Origin: Ramazzottius varieornatus
Lineage: Eukaryota; Tardigrada; Eutardigrada; Parachela; Ramazzottiidae
Length of the DNA: 64,000 nt
Direction of reading: 5' to 3'
Assembly: GCA_001949185.1 (NCBI GenBank)
Contig: BDGG01000002.1
Span: 4,392,448-4,456,447, forward strand
A program made the position numbers and the translations under genes. Shown piece by piece: positions 34,701-55,700 of the stretch. The notes beneath the pieces are model-generated. The model was not told where the DNA came from and searched no databases. It worked only from the letters and a program-made list of their open reading frames with translations. Numbering within the stretch: position 1 is the stretch's first letter; the number at the start of each line of letters is the position of its first letter.

Positions 34701-37700
34701 GTGCGAGAGCGGAAAAGCGAAATTTGGGAATCCGGAACAAGGAGGTGTAGAGCGTGTCCCAAACAATTAATCATCTGATTAACTTTGTGATGCCGGTACA
34801 TTACGGTAGCTGGCCACCTTTAAGAGAGCGGTTCTCACAGTGGGCGGAGATGGGAATCGAATATGAAATTGCACTTTCCACCCGCAGCACTATAATTTCA
34901 TCCATGAGGATGATGACCAATTGTCTGTTGTTTGCTTTGCAGAGGGTCACCCGGACATATTGATCAAATGTTTACGACACTCGCCACCTATTCAACGTCG
35001 ACACTGGATGGGCATTCAATTTACGGGAGCTGCATTCATAACCCAGTTCCCCCATGACCGAACGGTGGAAGTCAACGTCACGCAGTCCGTGCTCCAACAC
35101 GTGGACATTTTCTATGCGGGTACGCAACCTCGACTAAAAATACAAAATACAAAAATACGAATATACAAGGACAGAAAAGTTTGGAGCTCCGAAGTAATGC
35201 CATTGCTAAGGATAAAACTCTCCGGACCGAAAGTGCGAAAGTACAGAATCACAAAAATCCAAATTCAAGTACGAAAATAGTCTGTCAAGTCAGGTGAAGT
35301 TTTACAGTACCTAGGGATGAAAGTACAGAAGCACACAATTACGAACAAAGCTTTCTGGTGGTAGACATGAAACGGAAATCGAATTAGCGCATTTTTCAGA
35401 ATTTTAACTTTTAAAATCGAATTTACGACTTAGTTAAGAGAATGTGGTTCCATTCAGGGCGTACACTATGGGATTTGAAGTGGGTTAATCTGCAATTTAA
35501 GCTTTCTTGTCTTTGCAGGCTCTGGGGTAGACGGGAAGCCGACGTCGGCCATTGAGGCGGCTGGAGCTCCGCCGATTGTGAGAAATTGCTCCGTTCAATT
35601 CTCGGCCTTCAATGGACTCAATTTTACCCATACGACGGGAGCGGCGCAGATTTTAGAGTCGTCATTCAGATGGAACAAAGGTTCGCGCTTGAGAAAGCTG
35701 TTTACATCTAAACAATCATCCAAAGGTATTGCTCGCACATAGGTCACGGGGTTTCCATCAACTCCACAGAAGGCAACGTTACTTTGCGGCACGTCGTCGC
35801 GGAATTCAATTCAAACGATGGAATTCATTACGTCCACAATGACACCTTTCTCCATCTTCCGGACACGTTCTGTACCCGGGCACAGCTTGGCCGTAGTCAA
35901 TCTTATCCAATCTATCTGAGCGGTTATCATTGGAAGAAAGATTACTCGTCAAAAGGAGAAGACTGTACACAAGTTAGTGTCCATCTCTTATTGATGAATG
36001 ATTAATCGCTGCTGGGAATAATTTAATTGTTTCGTTTTGATAATATTTTCGTCCGATGTAAAAATACAAAGGTGTAAAAATGCTCGAAAAATTCGGGATA
36101 GAAGAAATAATTACGAGCTTACATCGATCTTTATTTTCATTACTTCGTAGAAATTTTACGTGAACGACGGTTACCTGCTGACCATCCACTTCGTCCTGCT
36201 GGAAGCTTCCGACTTATCCAGTGGGACATTAGAGATACGAGATGGAGCGGAAAGCACGTCTCCATTGTTGGCGATTCTTCCTATTTCCAATGGGACGCGT
36301 CCCGAAAGCCTGAATACAAATGGAAATCGAGTGTGGATTCGCTTCCGAGCAGCGTCCCGTCGCTATGTCCGTTTCGTTATCAAGATCACAGCGGGGACAC
36401 ACCGTCATTACGATCTAAACATCTCCAACAGCGTCATCCTCGGTAACGGTGGACGTGGCATCGCAGTGTCCAACTTGCGCAGCGGCGTTCACATCGATAA
36501 CACCATCGTCCGTGAAAGTGCCTACCTGGCCGGCGTCCATATTTCCGGTGGTGTGGGGGATGTGAACATTACTCGGTCAGTCATCACGAAGAACCATGGA
36601 GATGGAGTGAATATTACGTACGTTGGAGGACGACGGAACATTACCATGTCCAAGATAACGGAAAACCACAAAAGAGGCCTTGCCATCTCGTTCAACGAGA
36701 CACGCCCATACCGCTCATGCAATCAAGATACGCAAATAGTCGACAGTTTCATCGAACAGAACTTGCTGGGTGGAATCCTCTTCGGTAACTTCTGCTCCTT
36801 CGACAGTATGCTGAACATCACCAATACTTCCTTCGTGGGAAACCAAGGCATAGCTGTTGATATTTGGTCCTGTCTTTCTTCGAACGGATCCTTCAAAGAG
36901 CCGGATGGCTTTGTGGTACCTGTCAGGTGGAACTTGCCGCCAACTACCATCGAGCACACCAGACCAAACGGACGTGGTGTACTGAACGTGCTGATGGATC
37001 GGAATAATTTTTTGGATAGTTACTCACTAGGTCTGCGTCTTCGACCAGCAGCCAATGTCTACGGTCGAATCGGAAACAACACGTTCGCTCGACATCAGCG
37101 GGGTGTGATATGGATCCAGAACATGGAGTTCCCGTTCGATGACGAGTGGAGCCACCTGTCGGCGGAGTTAACTATCTCAGAGAATAACTTTCACAACAAT
37201 GAAGGACCTTTTGTGGTTTCTTTGGGCCTTTCAGAAAACTCGCCGTTCCAAAGACTGGACTTCACGTACAACTACTTACGGGACAACGTAATCATTCCAG
37301 CGTCAAAGCACATCCGTCGTCATCGGTCGGAAGGTATCATCATTGCGGGATCGAGTAACGTCTTTGTGAATTTGAACTCCTTGGATAACCCAGCAAGTCC
37401 CATCTGGCTGGCTTGTCATCTAAGACATCCCGGCAGCGTGATCAACGTCACGCACAACTGGTGGGGGACCACCATCGAGCCAGTCATTTACGATCGTGTT
37501 TTTGCTGGGAAGGACAGATATGACTTGGCTTCTGTAGCGTTCCGACCGTACCTCTCCAGATCGGACTTGTTCGATCCGGAAGCCATCGCACCACCGCCGG
37601 AATTCAGGAAACCGTTTGTACGAGGAAATCTGATCGGTGGCCTGTATGGTGATCGGTCTGCGATTCTGAGCGGAGATTACGTTGTAGAGACGGACATCAT

Positions 37701-40700
37701 CATTCAGAGGAACGCAGTGTTGTCAATACGAGCTGGTACGAAGCTTCATTTTGTAGCGGGTATCGGGCTGTTGTGCCAAGGAAAGATCGTGGTGGATGGG
37801 ACTCTCGAGCAACCTGTGGAACTCGATCTCAAAAAGGCCGATGCCTTCATGGGTACGGTTTCATAGCTCGTATTTGTTGTTTGCGTCTATGGGTCTAGTG
37901 TAGCTTTATTCGCTTTACAGGTTTGGCGGGCAACGAAAGCACTGTTCGGCTGGTCAACGGTCCAAATCAGTACGAAGGAAGAGTCGAAGTTTTCGTTGAA
38001 GGACAATGGGGAACAGTGTGCAACGAAATGTGGACTCAGAAAGACGCCGGAGTGGTTTGCCGTCAGTTGGGCATGGCGCACGCACCTGAAGACTTTATGT
38101 TCGGCCTCCTCCATTACGGACCAGGAACGGGACCTATTCTGATGAGCAACGTCAACTGTGACGACTGGGATTGGGACCTCGCACATTGTCCGCACGACCC
38201 ACTCACCGAACATACGTGTGCGCATCTGCAAGACATCGGAGTCAAATGCCGAGCACCTGGGTGGGCGGGTATGCGGCTCCCTATCACAGCTGAGCAGAGC
38301 ATCATCGATCATACAGTGTTCCGAGAAGCCGGTGTGCTGGATTTGGACACCCAGTCCATGTCTTCGGCTTTACAGGTCGACTTTAACGTCAACCATCGCA
38401 TCAAAAACTGTGTGTTTGAAGAGAACGCCAATGCGGGGCTGGTTATCATCAATAATCACCTGCAGTCGGGCGAGAACTACCTGCAGGGTCCGCGCTTCCG
38501 AAGGAATGCTGGTTCGGGCTTGGTCATCCGCAGTCCGGGCCTAAGTGTTATTGACGGGGAGTTCGCGCAAAATGGGAGAGCGGCTTTTTTGTACGATCCG
38601 ACAATTAGCAGATATCAACAGCGTGAGATCACGGCCTACCTGAACCCGACGAAGCGAAACCCATGGCATACCTACGTCATCCCGACGCAGGGGACTCAGT
38701 TGGATGTCAGGATGGAGAGCAACCAGGAAGTGCTGCTGATGAGTACCGGCAGGCCTCATGAGACCAATGGGACGGTGATGGTCAGTATTACTATGAAAGA
38801 TCTGTCGTACGTTATGGGCATCCAAGTACTCAATGCCCCTACTCGCTTCACCACAGGTATCGAGAATTGCTGCATCATACGCAATGCCTTAGGATGTTAT
38901 TATAATTGTAGTTTTTACAGAGACGATGAAGATCTATAACGGGGATAAGAAGGCTCTCGACATCGAAACGTGGCTGGTCGATGAGCGCGTGGCGCACTTC
39001 CCGGTAACGTCAGTTTCCTACCGCATTGCCATCGAGTTCTACAGCGGACCGCGTCCAGCCGGTAACATCATGATCCTACTGAGTCCTATGAAACGCAACG
39101 ACGATCAGGCCTTGCGCCAGTTCGTAACCAGCCTGGAGAACTGTCGGTTCATCAAGAACAAGCGCGCCATGGAAGTGGTTCATTACGACCTGCTGGACCA
39201 GCATGAAAATCCGCACGACATATTCCGGCGCTTCAACAATGAAACGATTCGGATTCTCAGATCCGCGATTGACAGCTCGGTAGAAGAAGGATTGAAAGTT
39301 ACAAACTATCAGCCAGTGATAAATGCTTATCGGTCCATCGACAGCCCGGATTACTTCAGCCTAAAATCGCTTTCACAAATATCGTACGTGGTCAGCGAAA
39401 CGACTTTTAGCAAGAATGGCGCGGGAATCATTCAAGTCAAGGACGGTAAAAACGTCTCACTCAATAGCCATTCACTCAATATCATCCGTATCGCTTTGTG
39501 TATTTCGCCAGTAACCATCCAGCATGTGTCAGAGCTGCCCTTTCTCTACGATTGTTCGTTGAAGTGAAATTTTATTCACAGGTTTTCTGAACGTCGAGGC
39601 ATCCGGAAACATTTACCACTGGACAATCACAAAGTCCGCCATCATGGATTCTACCGGACCAGCGATCGTACTCGACTTCCCCATAAGCCTTGGAAAAAGA
39701 AGTTACGCCATGTGGGATAAGCGTTACATGCGAGCAGAGTCGGTCCGGCTGGAATACGAGAAGGCTCTGGAGAACTACTGGAACCAGGCCTTCGAAGGTT
39801 TGCTGTATGGTCGCTACGACCAGCAGTGGGTGGAAAGTGAGCACCTACGCCGACTTGGGTACCAGCCGTTCCATCCTTCAACGGAAAACTTGGGACCGTA
39901 TGCTGTCCACAACCTGAAAGCCTGGAACAATGTTGTTCGGAATAACCGCAACACGTTCCTGAAGGTCGACGGCGACTTCCTGCGCATGGAATTCGCAAAC
40001 AACAGCATCGTGAATAACCTCTGTCCGCCCTCCTTCGGTCTTTTCCAAGTTAGCGGAACCGAAAAAGAGCTGGATATCAGTGACAACGCTTTCGCGGAGA
40101 ACTCTTGCAAGTTCGTCATCGAAATCGCCATCACAAGTCATACCGGAAGTACGGGACGTGTACCGGCAAACCTCGTTCGAAACGATATTCGAGGTAACAT
40201 TCTCCCTGACAGGAAACATAAGCGTAAACGGCTGTATTGGATCAAACAACGGAAAAGTTGATAATTTGGTATCAGTTACACTACTTCTCTTTTAGGCAAC
40301 ATGCAGAATGGCCCACCAGCGCTCGGAGTACCCAATACCGATCCCGTCAGTTATGCCGTGGCCGTGAAGGGCCTTCAACGAATTAACATGACTTCTAACC
40401 TACTCTCCAATCCCAGCATGGAATACGAATTTGTTTCCGGGCTAAAGACCGAGCGACTGAATATGCAACTTGAGGTTCAGCATAACTGGTGGGGCTCGAC
40501 TAATACTACAGCCATCCGAAGCAGGATCTTCGACTTTGACGACTGGAACTGCTACGCTTACGCCCAGTTCGTCCCTTTCCTCAGCGCTCCCGACTTGTCC
40601 GCATTTCTCACTGTTCCCGACACGAATGCTCAAATGCTTCCGCCCGAGCAGATTTCGGTGCTTGGAGGTCGCTTGACAAATTCGATGATTCTTCGAAAGC

Positions 40701-43700
40701 GATCGCAGCCTTACATCATTAACAGAGACCTTACAATCATGCCGGAGGCTACTCTGACCGTTGAAGCGGGAGCCAAGCTGTCATTCTTCCCCAACGTGGG
40801 CATCCTGGTCCTTGGAAACCTGGTGGCGGTTGGCCGCGATAGCGACCGAATTGTCTTTGGACCAATAACAAGGTCTTCTGCTCAGCGCGCCATCTTCCCC
40901 GTAACACTCTCCCAGATCAAGCCAGCATCGGACATCGGGAACGCACGACTTTATGGAGGAAAAAGTCACACCGAAGGTAAGAACACGTTTATGGCTAACT
41001 TAGACAATCAAACCAATCAATGGTCTCGGCAAAGTTACGTTCTTTTCTGTGCACCAGTCGGTTTTATTTCTTCATTATGCTCAACCAACTGCCTAAAGCA
41101 TGTCTTCTTCCGGTCCGTTTTGCTGCAGGATATCTCGAACTATTCAACAGTACTACCAACCAATGGGTACCCATATGGCATCCGGACTTCAGCGTTCAAG
41201 ACGCCAAGGTTGTTTGTCGGCACCTGAATCAACCTACGGATGATCCTCAAATATGGCGAGGTGGCCGCGTGGAAAACTTCCGCTATGTCAGGACCTGGAT
41301 GCGCCCGTTCTACTGCCTAGGAAGCGAAGCTACGGTTCATGAGTGTGCTTTGCCCCTTCTCCAACCGCACCTGTACCAGACTGAAGCACAGGAGATGGAG
41401 AACTCGTATATATTTGTTCGATGTCAAGGCCGGGTACTTCCGGTTGACGTGGAGCACTGGGGCGGCATTCGGTTCGCTAGACCAGACTACGAGTACGAAG
41501 AATCGCACTTGAGCGACGACGACAAGTCTGTGTTGGAAGAAGTCGACATAATCGGTGCTGGAATGCTGCACGGTAAATGAACGAAGAATTCCTTAATCAC
41601 AAGCATTCAGAATATCACACACTTAGACTTTGATATGTTTTACAGGTATGCGAGCAAGCGGCGCGGTGGAGATTACCAACAGGAACCCAAGAATCGAAGG
41701 AGTCAAAATAACCCAGTCAGCTTCTAATGGCGCAGTTGTGATAAATCCTTCCGCCAACCTGAACCTGCATCACTTTCATGCTGCAAAGAGCGCCCTGACC
41801 GGTGTCACCATCTTGCTCCTACGGGGCGACCTGAAAGGTGGTTCCACACAGTCGACATTCGAACCTATCAAGAATCAACCGCATACTCCACTGGGCTCGC
41901 TTCCGCCTTTGACTGCTCAGTTCATGAGTGGCATCTCCTTGAGCTCGAGCATGTTTAGCATCGTCGATATCTGCAGTCCCGACAAAGTGGTCGCAGTGAG
42001 AAAGCGCTTGCTGGTCCTCTTCCGGTATGACCCTCTATCGGTGAGGAAAGACTGTGTCAAGATCTTCCAGTTCGCTAGCATGAGGGTGTTGAACCGTATG
42101 CCCGATTTACCGGCGTCAAAGATCGGTTTTCGGTTGCTGGAATGGAATATGTACGAGTCGGAGTACTTACCCAACAGCGACTTCTTGGAACTGTTTGAAG
42201 GTAACAACATCCCCACTTCGATTTGTCGATAATAGTACAGGTTCTCACATTCTGGCCTTCTCAGGAAATGTTTACAACCAGACGGACTATCGATTCTTGG
42301 CGCGAATCAATGCTACAAAGAACACCCGTCAAACCTTCGAAAGTCAGAAAGATTCACTAACAGTCCATCTCTCAGCCACCGTGGCTCCTGACTTTTCTAC
42401 ACACGGTTTCATTGCCGAAGTTGTAACTCTACCTCCAGCCTACGTTGGCTTTAGCCGGGAAGCCAGACTTAACATCACGTCGTCCACATTCATAGAGAAC
42501 CGTCGTGGAGGACTACAGCTTCACACCACCGGTGAATTCAACCCAATCATCGCGGTGGAGCGGTGCATCTTTGAGTCCAACGGAGAGAAAGTCTTCCACA
42601 ACTTCTCTACGTCCTACCAGGCAGCTCTAATTAATGTCCAAAACACACCACAAATCGAATTTCACAACAACTACTTCAAAGCCAACCAAGGAGGTCTTCA
42701 AGTGACAGCTGGTTCCCTGACTGCCGCCACTCGTACCCATATTATAGTCCGCGCAAACATCTTCCACGCGAACCGACTTGCCTCTGCGCTGTCAATCACG
42801 GGCGGTACTTCCAGTCTTCAAGAAGCTACTGTTCATCGAAACATCTTTTTCGACAACACCGCACAGTTCACCGACACTATCGTGCTTGGAAAAATTCTCG
42901 CAAACTTCTCGGAGAATCAGGTATGCTGTGTCATACAAGCAGAGATATTCGAGAAAAAACTGGCAGTAAGCTGCATGATGAACCTTGTTGCCTTCTACAG
43001 TACGCGTATATCTTTTGTCACTATCGATACTTGCTTATGCCGACAACATTTTTGGTCACTGAAATTTTTCTACAGGTTCTCTACAATGTTGGAAGGTACA
43101 ACTTGCTTCTGGACGGATTTCGGCAAGCGAGAAGGGCCGAGTACCAAACCGTCATAAGGAACAACTTCATAAGAAACAGAGCGTACGGAAGACCAGAACT
43201 AGACCTCCTGGATTACCGGGCTCAAGACCGAACCGTCATGTATGCCACCGGAAGTGGACAGTTGATCACGGGAAACTTGCTGAATAACCCTGATAGCGAC
43301 TTCGACCTTCACGTCACGAACCAAACGGAATTATTCCCCGTGGACCCGGGTGTGATCAATGCGCCTATCAACTACTGGGGCTCCCCGGTGGAAGCCGGTG
43401 TTGCTGGAAGAATCCGTGATAAGCAAGACAGCCGATGGTTTTACGAAGTGGTTTACAAACCATTCCATTCGTCAAACACCAGTCTGATGGACGGGAAATG
43501 CTTTCCGGGATTCGGCCTCCTGCAGGATTCGTGTTATATATTCATCGGTGAGTGACATACAGTATTGGTACGAATTTATCTTGGAAAATGTTAACAGTGT
43601 TCGATCACCTCGACCGCCACGTTGAAACTGTAAAAATTGCGGAATAGTCTGTAATCTAAAGCGTTAATAGTAATAGTGTTCTTTCCTGTGCCGGAATAAG

Positions 43701-44664
43701 ATTTTTCCTGTTCGCAGGGGGCGTTGCGACCTTTTCTGATGCGATGTTATTCTGCAAGCTCATCAACGCTTCATTACCTTATGCTGACAAGATGGAGTTT
43801 GCGCTCTCACGATTCGTCCACGACCGGCAGCGGAACTTTGATTGGAGACGGGACAGCGTCTGGGTCCAAAGCCATGCCGTCCGGGTAGACCAATGTGTAG
43901 CGTTGAGGAACCAGCGGCTGGTGAAGACCATCGACTGCAACGAACCCAGACCATTCATATGTGAGCGCGACCCTGCTTTCATCGTGGTCGCCCGTTCGTG
44001 GCACACCCAACTGGCCTACGCGATCGCCGTCCTCATAGCCGCAATTGCTTTGCTGGTCATCCTACTGCTGGTTTGCTGTTGGGCTCAGAAGTCCAAACAA
44101 CGTCAGAAGGAGGCTTTGAGAAGACGAGACAGTATCCGAGAGTCCATACGCATAAGCAGGACCAGCCTGGCATTCAACTCAACTCACAACTTGAATGGCG
44201 GACTGAGCAAGTCGAAGTCTGACTTGAACCAGGTCCTACCCTCTGCCATTAGCCTACATCCGGAGCCGCGCTGGGAAGAGAACGGAAGTATCGCAAAGAC
44301 CTCTCGAACGTTCAACTCATCTGTAGAATTTAGTCCGGATTACGACTTTTTCGAAGCTCGGAATGATGCGATCATATTCGATCCGTACTTCCAGAACGTT
44401 AGAAGGCCCATGAAGTCGCACATTACACCGTCCGACTTGACGTTCAACAACGTGGCGTACATCGATAGTTCCAACAGCAGAACAAGTACGAGAACGGATA
44501 CGGCTAGTGATCAGACAAGCACCATCGAAGTAAAACCGGACTTTGTCGTGGCGCAGTCTGACGATGAAGATGACAGTTCCGCTTCGTTCAGGTACCTTCG
44601 AACCGCGCGGGTGCCGGTGTCCGTTGCACCAAGACAGTCGCAGCTCCTCGAAACAGATATGTGA
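31723..44664 (+). CDS. bark: Bark beetle/Anakonda-like septate (tricellular) junction membrane protein
   Basis: A single-pass scavenger-receptor-like protein; the fly protein organises tricellular septate junctions in epithelia. Sixteen exons: 31723-32004, 33176-33381, 33559-33749, 34943-35119, 35519-35680, 35743-35972, 36151-37852, 37921-38856, 38921-39445, 39582-40193, 40296-40976, 41129-41572, 41646-42200, 42241-42920, 43076-43547, 43718-44664; 8,802 bases, 2,933 aa, near the fly length. Order: signal peptide; SRCR1 (~126-226, GQIQLLHKLKWRSVC); beta-helix repeats; CUB (~410-490); beta-helix stretch with HNWWG; SRCR2 (~985-1095, EGQWGTVCNEMW); more beta-helix; SRCR3-like (~1900-2000); CUB-like; C-type-lectin-like (~2605-2705, GFGLLQDSCYIFIGG to FICE); membrane span (~2716-2738, LAYAIAVLIAAIALLVILLL); cytoplasmic tail of ~195 aa ending ETDM, a possible PDZ ligand. 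Introns 32005-33175 and 33750-34942 exceed 1 kb. Confidence 0.9.
34579..34655. repeat. AAGTGGCGC hairpin element, copy 7 (best preserved)
   Basis: In the third intron of the Bark-like gene. GAAGATCGCTGTCTTGAGTG on the left is matched by CACTTGAGAAAACGATCTTT on the right, around a TTATTGGCTGAAAG loop. This copy shows the full arm length, about 27 bases. Confidence 0.8.
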
Positions 44665-45182
44665 TAGTTCAGATTTCGGTCCTTGATTCGTGTAGTCTAA
44701 AACTGTACACTTGTTACTTGTTGAAATTTTCTTACTCTTCCCCGTGGACCTTAAATAAACCAGAGGTTCGATTCGTGCGACAAATACCTCAAAACCCAAA
44801 CTTTAAAAAAGCCAGCCATACTTGTGCTTTCTGCAAGTTCTTAACGGCAAGCAGCCATGTGCATGCAGACAGGTATGGGAGGGGAGATTCTTTATCTTTA
44901 GCAGATGGTTAAATAACTGTTATCGTCGAAGATATCAAAATGTCTTCGGAGTTTTACTGGGTTGGTTTCCGAGGAGAAAGATACTGTTACAAAAGGTGGC
45001 CGATAGCCGGCTGACTGTACAATGGAGCTTCGATTTCACGCTTCAACTGTGATGACATCACTACGGTATTTCGAATGTTTTGGCGCAAGGACAAGTTCGT
45101 AAGTAAGGAGACTGTGGGAGGAACTCCTAAGATCCCACTGTAAATAGTAGGACGAACCTCGAAAGACATATTTCATATTATC
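44665..45182. other. Intergenic, 3' flank of Bark-like gene and 5' flank of ABC transporter
   Basis: It contains the polyadenylation signal at 44754. An in-frame stop at 45141-45143 precedes the ABC transporter start. No TATA box is evident. A frame starting MSSEFYWVGF at 44939 does not continue into the transporter and was not used. Confidence 0.55.
44754..44759 (+). terminator. Polyadenylation signal AATAAA for the Bark-like gene
   Basis: A canonical hexamer 90 bases downstream of the stop codon at 44662-44664, giving a short 3' UTR as is usual in compact genomes. Confidence 0.6.
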
Positions 45183-51839
<6,657 letters not shown>

Positions 51840-52716
51840 GCGCCAGTCTGGTCTTAGTCGGTTCGGGCGTAAAATATTGTTTGACAATATTAGTTCTCGA
51901 AACTTGATTGAAGGTTTATCGGTGACCGATAAGCCCGAATTTCCGCGCGCACTGATAAAGCACGCGGTGGCTCAGCCCTATTATTGCTATCCATTGTCAA
52001 CTTACCAGATTTTCCTTATCACAAATAAGTAAGCACATACCGCGATCGTCCCCATATACCGAGAAAAGTATGTTGCTACTTGTGGTGGGGCATACTTGAG
52101 AAATTCGTGAGGTTCGTTTCTGTTGTTGGAGAAGGTTTAGCCGTGAGTTCTTGGAGCTTAAAATTGTCCGTATACCGTAACTTGGGAGAACGTCAGAGAT
52201 ATTTAGACCCTTTGGTTCGCATGTAGAGTTTCCGCCAAGAGGCAAAGCTTGGATGGGAGACTGGAATTAGCATGCAACAGGTACTGCTGCGTCGATCAAC
52301 ATGCGAAGTTTACCGACATCTCGGTCGTGAAATATCAATTTATATCCTAATCGCTTTTCTTGTGTTTAGGTGAAATGACATTATCGCCGACCCAACATCC
52401 TTACGACGCTATGCGCCGGTGGTCATAGCCTCGTACTTCCATTTCTCATTCGAAGATCCTGACGTAACGACATGAGCCTGGTACTCGAGCGGATCAGACA
52501 GCGATACTAAACTTATTTGTCATCAAGCCCATCTGTCGTGAGAAAAAACTTCCTGCACAATGTAATGACCAGTAAACATTTAAACATTCAAAGTTCAGTG
52601 CCAAACCACGACAGGTAAACCAAAGAAATAACATCGATAGGAACTCTCATTTGCTATGAGTAAATCCTCCACTGAGAACCATTTGTATGTTGTAGGCCAC
52701 TTCCTAAGAGTTCAAG
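51840..52716. other. Intergenic between ABC transporter and SLC26 gene
   Basis: I see no gene, no strong repeat and no clear TATA box in this ~880-base stretch. It should contain the 3' end of the ABC transporter transcript and the promoter of the SLC26 gene. Confidence 0.5.
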
Positions 52717-55700
52717 ATGGCCCGAATTGCGGTCCAGGAAGAGGACAGCATCAGCTCGGATGATAGCGAGAATCACGGTACAGGATATTGCGGGCTAAGG
52801 GCCCATCCGGAGAACAGAGTTCGTAAGGCCCTCCACGGAGTTCGCCACTTCGCGAATCGCCACATCTACGGGGCAAATCAATCGCCCAAGGAGTTCTTGG
52901 CTTCGTTCTTTCCCATACTTCCGCTGCTGACGCGGTACAAAGCGCGATGGGTCTTCCACGACGCACTGGCTGGTATCATCGTCTCCATGGTCCATCTTCC
53001 GCAAGGTACGGCATCTCCAGTCCACGTAGTGCTCCGAGTTCAATGTGACCATTTTTCCCCTTTGTCTAGCAATGGCGGGAGCCATGACTGCGGTTATGAA
53101 GCCCGAGCACGGCCTGTACATGACAATGATTCCCGCCCTGGCTTACGTCCTTCTGGGTAGCTCGCCGCAAAACTCAGTTGGAGGGATGCCGATTACAGCA
53201 GCCTTGGCGGGAGTAAGCATGGCCCGTATTAGGGAAGTTTACCACCACGATAATTTTACCATCCATTCCGCCGAAGAGATGCTGGACTTGCACTTCCATA
53301 TTGCGGGTGTGGTGACTTTCATTGCCGGAATTCTGCAGGTATGGAGTGAAAGGTACGAGTTTCATCGACTAATGAGAACCTCCATATTGGCTAGAAAACG
53401 CAGGGAAGATTGGGGTCGATTTCGACAAGCTGTTGTTCGTTGTAGATTTTCATGGGGTTCTTCAAGCTAAGTTTTCTGTCGTCAGCGCTGTCCAAAAATG
53501 TTTTGGATCCGTTTTCCCTTGCTTGCTGTCTACAAGCAATCTGTGGACAGATACCGAACATGCTCGGGATAAAGCTGTATCCCTATTGCGGTCTGTACAA
53601 GCATCCTTGGGTAAGGTTTCACGGCAGTATTTTACTTGGAGTACCGTGCCATCCTACAAGTACAACTGGATCCAAACTCTAGCTCGATTTTTCTATAGTT
53701 GATTTCTAGTATGTTCGTCAACCTGCACCAAGTGAATGCTTTCGACGCCCTCATCTCCGCTCTGAGCGCTTCAACCATCCTGGGTTTTCGAGAGTACATT
53801 CAACCAAAACTCTACCGGAGGATCAAACTGGTGGTACCAATCGAGTTTGTGGTGCTCGTTGTGGCGACCATTTTAAGCTATCTGTTGGACTTTCATGGAC
53901 AATTTGGCGTTCGTATCATGAAGAAAGTCCCTACTCAGTAAGTCTCTCCCGGCATATCCGGATCCTACAGTGTCTTACAATACCAGCGGGCGGGCATACT
54001 GTGTATGCTTTTTAGCATTCCATACCCGAAGATGCCGTCCATGGTCTACGTTCCTCACGTTGTTCTGGAAGGATTCATCACAGCGATAGTATCCTTCGCA
54101 CTGACGTTGAGTTCCGCCAAGATCTTGGCCCGCAAAGAAGGCGACCGCATCTCACCGTCGCAAGAGTTGATCGCACTGGGGTCGTCCAATCTGTTAGGCT
54201 CATTTTTCTCATGCTTTGTATCGGCTGCACCCATCGGTCGATCCGTCATCAACCAGTCAATGGGCAGCAAGAGTCAACTGTCATCGCTGTTTGGATGTTT
54301 GTTTATGATCTTCCTGTTTCTGACATGTGGCCAAAGTCTAAAATACCTGCCAATCGTAAGTCTATATTCATCTTCGTGGTGTATATCATACATAGCCCAG
54401 TACATAACCCTAGTCTTTCACCGTAATAATCTCAGGTTGGTCTGTAGTGCGTGGTATCGACGAACATTGTAGTGACCTTACTCATGACGCTCAAGATGTT
54501 CCAAGATGTCCCGACCATTTGGAAGTCTAACCGTCTCGACGCTGTAAGTGATTGATTCCTGATGATAAGCAATCTATCATGACGTCGGTTTTTCCACAGG
54601 TGATATGGGTATCAACATTTGTAAGCTGCATTCTGTTGGATGTGCGCATTGGGCTACTCTCTGCCGTCGGACTCTCCCTGTTTTCCATTGTTTACAAAAG
54701 CCAAAAGTAAGACAAGTTTAACCCATCAGGTCTGGTCCCCATGTAAGCCTGCTATCGTGCCTACTTTTTCACAAGACTGGTCGGATGAATTTTAGGCCAA
54801 AGATCCGAGTAATGGGACGACTGAGAGACTCTGCGACTTTTGTGCCGGTGCGGTACTTTGATGAGGTAAGAGACCGTAGTCTACTTGAAGCAGCATGGCC
54901 GAGAAGCTCGCGCAAATGACCCCCCGGGTCTCTTTCAGGCCGTAGAGGTTCCGGGCGTCAAAGTCCTGCAAATCTCCAGTGCGTTGCATTATGGGAATGC
55001 CGAGTACCTGGTGAAGAGGGCAATCATGCTGGCTTTCAAGACAAACGTCGCACCCATCTATACGCAACAAACACCGGTTGAAGCTGCCCAGGTGGCGCCC
55101 TCACGACTGTCCGCAGTGAGCATCAAACAGCGGCGGGTTTCCTTTGCCGCTAAAGTGATTCAGTCGAGTTCGCAAGTTTTCGGCAAACAGTCTGCCAACA
55201 TCAAGGTACCCGAGTACGAAAAGATCCCGTCTCTGTTTTGGGAAACTTTATGCTGTTGCAGAGAACCCAAAGATCGCGAAACATGGAACTCGATTCGACT
55301 GAACGAAGAAAACCCAGAGACCATCGCCGATCCAGCCAGTTCTTTGTGAAGTTTGACCAGTCAGCCCTCGACGAAAGCATCGCCTTATTTTCATCCATAA
55401 ACAACGTTGTCTACCACGTCGTACTCGACCTAAGTATGGCTGTCTTCGTGGACTCGGTTGGAGTTCGGGGACTAGAACAGCTGGCAAACGATTTGAAAAA
55501 AGTCGAAGTCGAGCTCTTCGTAGTCCAACAGAAAGGTATACGATATGACTGACTGACTCTTATAGCTCGTAAAATAAGTGAACGTTGCGAACTAATGATT
55601 GTTTTGTAGGTTCGCTGAAAAGACAACTTCAGCTTCACAACGTTCTGAAAGTTATACCAGAAACCAACATTTTCTTGAACGTGGAAGCCGCAGTCGTTGA

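Noticed and set aside
44765-44790. GGTTCGATTCG as a tRNA B box
   Set aside because: No A box or cloverleaf upstream; it lies in the 3' flank of the Bark-like gene.
44939-45052. MSSEFYWVGF as first exon of the ABC transporter
   Set aside because: The frame hits a stop and has no donor in phase; the exon ending FCSDYFW joins in frame to the next exon and fits ABCC N-termini.
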